A stretch of DNA of 15,894 bases from Patescibacteria group bacterium (GTDB lineage Bacteria > Patescibacteriota > JACMRA01). The notes below the pieces were generated by a model. The model saw only the letters and a program-made list of their open reading frames with translations. It was not told the DNA's origin and did not search any database. Positions 14,204 to 15,894 of the stretch are shown in pieces. The translations under genes and the position numbers were made by a program. Position 1 is the stretch's first letter. Each line of letters starts with the position of its first letter. Where the stretch lies: the NCBI GenBank assembly GCA_029935375.1, contig JAOZKL010000006.1:1-15894 (forward strand). Direction: 5' to 3'.

Positions 14204-15427
14204 TTATTCACTATACAATTCTTGTGTAAAGTAATTCTCGTCATGAATATCATAAAGCTGGTAATCTACAATGGCTTGAATAACGACCTCAGGACCATAT
14301 TTTTCTACAGCTGAAACATCAAACCCTATGTGAGACTTTTTGTAATCTACTCTAGAAAAACTCGTCTGAAAAAAAAGTAACGATCCAAATCTTGTATAGG
14401 AATCACCAAAAATCACAGCACTAGGAGCATCTTTTGATATGTTATTAACAACCCCTGATATTGTGCAATTATAATCACAATACAACTGCTCCAGTCCATC
14501 ATATTCGTACTCTGGGTTGTTATTCTCAGGAAAATATTCCTGTACACTTATAAACTTTGTAATATCCCCACCCCTCATATCCTGATAAGTTATATCAAAA
14601 TCATCTTTTGTAGAAACTGAAATATCAACATATTGTTTTACCACATTTGCAACTTCTGTATAACCAACAAAAGCTCCATCTGAATTCCAGTGAGTGTCTG
14701 TTTTTTTGTATATTATCTTACCTTCTTTTGCTTTGTTGTCTTTTTCTTCTATTATAACATCGTAAGGATCTACAGTTATCACATCTGTATGCGTTTCTAA
14801 ATATTGCAATATCTGTCTACCTCTTGCACTAACTGACTTAGCCCCCTCTGGTAAATACTCTGGATATATTGTTCTTTTTCCTGGATATATTCCATAGACA
14901 TAGATTATCCCTTTTTTCTTTAGATAATCACTTCTGGCTTGTATTTCTTTGGCATAGCTTTCTAGCTCTTGTTGAGTAAACAGACCTCTAGATCTCCATC
15001 TTTCTGGCAAAGATCTCCACCACCAACCATCCTTGGTCAGTATAGATTGATCTCCAATATTAGCATTGATATAACCCCTGCTATCAACATCATAACCAAA
15101 TAATTGAGTATTAGCCATCCTTATATTTAAATCGAGTAAATTGTTGTATGATATTAGCCTATTACGAAGATTCAGATTATCTGACAAATATTGCTTATAC
15201 TTATCTGGATAGTCTTTCAATTGATTGATTATGTTTTTGAATCCGATAAAATCACCTGCTTGATCATCTGTTACAATCGAAGGTTTTTGTACCAGAGTTC
15301 GCTTCTCTGTAAATTCAAAATCTTGGATAATATATAACTTTGAGTTTATATGTGGAAACGCCAATATGAACACGAATATGAATACATACAGATAATTTAG
15401 ATATTTAATATTTTTATTATTAGCCAT
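14204..15427 (-). CDS. AlgJ/AlgX-like SGNH-fold protein, predicted polysaccharide O-acetyltransferase
   Basis: The 407-residue protein has an N-terminal membrane anchor (about 10-26, LNYLYVFIFVFILAFPH) and an extracellular SGNH-like domain. Family features are FEFTEKRTLVQKP (38-50), DNLNLRNRLI (83-92), VYGIYPGKRTIYPEYLP (177-193), catalytic DTHWNSDGAF (244-253, D244 and H246) and the nucleophile motif IFGDSYT (339-345, S343). This is the layout of alginate O-acetyltransferases AlgJ and AlgX, which acetylate a polymer outside the cytoplasmic membrane. Partner MBOAT protein AlgI is not in the window and may lie to the right. It is the downstream member of a tandem pair: the stop of its paralogue is 11 nt upstream of this ATG. 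A 55-nt stretch is identical between the two genes. C317 and C321 are candidate disulphide partners. Confidence 0.85.
   Translation of the reverse strand: MANNKNIKYLNYLYVFIFVFILAFPHINSKLYIIQDFEFTEKRTLVQKPSIVTDDQAGDFIGFKNIINQLKDYPDKYKQYLSDNLNLRNRLISYNNLLDLNIRMANTQLFGYDVDSRGYINANIGDQSILTKDGWWWRSLPERWRSRGLFTQQELESYAKEIQARSDYLKKKGIIYVYGIYPGKRTIYPEYLPEGAKSVSARGRQILQYLETHTDVITVDPYDVIIEEKDNKAKEGKIIYKKTDTHWNSDGAFVGYTEVANVVKQYVDISVSTKDDFDITYQDMRGGDITKFISVQEYFPENNNPEYEYDGLEQLYCDYNCTISGVVNNISKDAPSAVIFGDSYTRFGSLLFFQTSFSRVDYKKSHIGFDVSAVEKYGPEVVIQAIVDYQLYDIHDENYFTQELYSE
14590..14644. repeat. Copy 1 of a 55-bp identical direct repeat
   Basis: Identical base for base to 15840-15894. It encodes the shared KQYVDISVSTKDDFDI region of the two AlgJ/AlgX-like paralogues, 1250 bp apart. 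The match is still running when the window ends, so the true repeat may be longer. Confidence 0.9.
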
Positions 15428-15438
15428 ATATCTTTTAT

Positions 15439-15894
15439 TTAATATAATTCTGGTGTGGTGTAATTATCTGATACAATCTCATAAAGGTCGTAATCTACAA
15501 TCGCTTGAATAACAATATCAGGACTATATGTGTTTATAAAGTTTGTGTCAAATCCTATATACTCTCGCTTAAATGCAAGGTTGGAAAAACTCCTCTTCCA
15601 AAACGGAAGATTGCCAACTGCAGTGTATGAATCACCAAAGATTACAGCCGATACGCTATTATCCAAATCTATACAATTATTTTTGAATACTGCATACTTA
15701 TCAGATCCAGACACAGGATATTGGTGTAAAGTTTCTATGCATTTGCTATTGTCACGATAAACTGGCAAATTAGTCTCTTCAAAGAAATTTTCTAATGCAA
15801 CCATTTTAACAATATCTCCGCCCTTTGTATTTTCATAATTTATATCAAAATCATCTTTTGTAGAAACTGAAATATCAACATATTGTTTTACCAC
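15439..15894 (-). CDS. Second AlgJ/AlgX-like SGNH protein (C-terminal part, cut by window edge)
   Basis: Only the last 151 residues are present; the frame stays open to the right edge, so the GTG at 15894 is an internal Val codon and not a start. It is clearly a paralogue of the gene at 14204-15427. VVKQYVDISVSTKDDFDI is shared, GGDI follows, then SAVIFGDSYT with the nucleophile Ser, and near the end DIVIQAIVDYDLYEI. The segment between GGDI and GDSYT diverges most and contains two Cys (SKCIET, NNCIDL) where the neighbour also has a pair, so a disulphide loop specific to each copy is possible. The DTHW half of the active site lies beyond the window. The two copies are probably one operon, acting on the same or related sugar polymers. 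Confidence 0.82.
   Translation of the reverse strand: MVKQYVDISVSTKDDFDINYENTKGGDIVKMVALENFFEETNLPVYRDNSKCIETLHQYPVSGSDKYAVFKNNCIDLDNSVSAVIFGDSYTAVGNLPFWKRSFSNLAFKREYIGFDTNFINTYSPDIVIQAIVDYDLYEIVSDNYTTPELY
15840..15894. repeat. Copy 2 of the 55-bp identical direct repeat
   Basis: Partner of 14590-14644. Flanking sequence on the left is clearly diverged between the two genes, so the identity is local rather than gene-wide. Confidence 0.9.

Noticed and set aside
1..15894. CRISPR array, transposase, integrase, phage or toxin-antitoxin genes
   Set aside because: No regularly spaced repeats, terminal inverted repeats or matching protein motifs were seen on either strand.

Overview
The window looks like a chromosomal segment of a low-GC bacterium, most likely a member of the Candidate Phyla Radiation (Patescibacteria). 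The bacterial assignment rests on a RuvB helicase, a tmRNA gene and sigma70-type promoters (TTGACA, 17-18 nt spacer, TATAAT-like -10). The CPR assignment is inference. It is suggested by the Elp3-type radical SAM/GNAT enzyme, AT-rich codon choice (AGA, ATA), start codons without recognisable Shine-Dalgarno sequences, several apparently leaderless genes, and a dense locus of divergent sugar-polymer genes. Genetic code 11 fits: TAA, TAG and TGA are all used as stops.

Left part (1-4000). A truncated DegT/DnrJ/EryC1-type aminotransferase runs off the left edge on the minus strand. It is divergent from a small secreted protein of unknown function (649-1086), which is followed by ruvB (1131-2174). 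A long Elp3 homologue (3999-2191, minus) converges on ruvB.

Middle part (4000-7130). A 589-base stretch without a convincing protein gene contains a promoter and a strong terminator on the plus strand, so it probably makes a small RNA or very short peptides. A membrane-anchored CapA-type metallophosphatase follows (minus). Next comes a small basic protein of unknown function closed by an intrinsic terminator, and then a complete tmRNA gene (6585-7003). Its acceptor stem, T arm, two clear pseudoknots and tag stop codon can all be traced. The tag looks unusually long and does not end in the usual Ala-Ala.

Right part (7136-15894) is a surface-polysaccharide or glycoconjugate locus. A GT2 glycosyltransferase and a large polytopic GT-C-like membrane protein form one unit. 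A second unit with its own promoter holds GtrB-type polyprenyl-phosphate glycosyltransferase, GtrA-type flippase, a UGM/protoporphyrinogen-oxidase-like FAD enzyme and a second GT-C-like (DUF2142-like) membrane protein. The likely logic is that GtrB charges a lipid carrier with a sugar, GtrA flips it, and the GT-C proteins transfer sugars on the outer face. Converging on this from the right are two tandem AlgJ/AlgX-like SGNH proteins, predicted to O-acetylate the polymer, sharing a stretch of identical DNA. The aminotransferase and CapA at the left fit the same cell-envelope theme.

No mobile element, CRISPR array, tRNA or rRNA gene was seen. No defence-type or clearly new multi-gene system could be supported. 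The most novel-looking items are the odd tmRNA, the orphan transcription unit at 4125-4416 and the unassigned FAD enzyme inside the GtrB/GtrA cassette.
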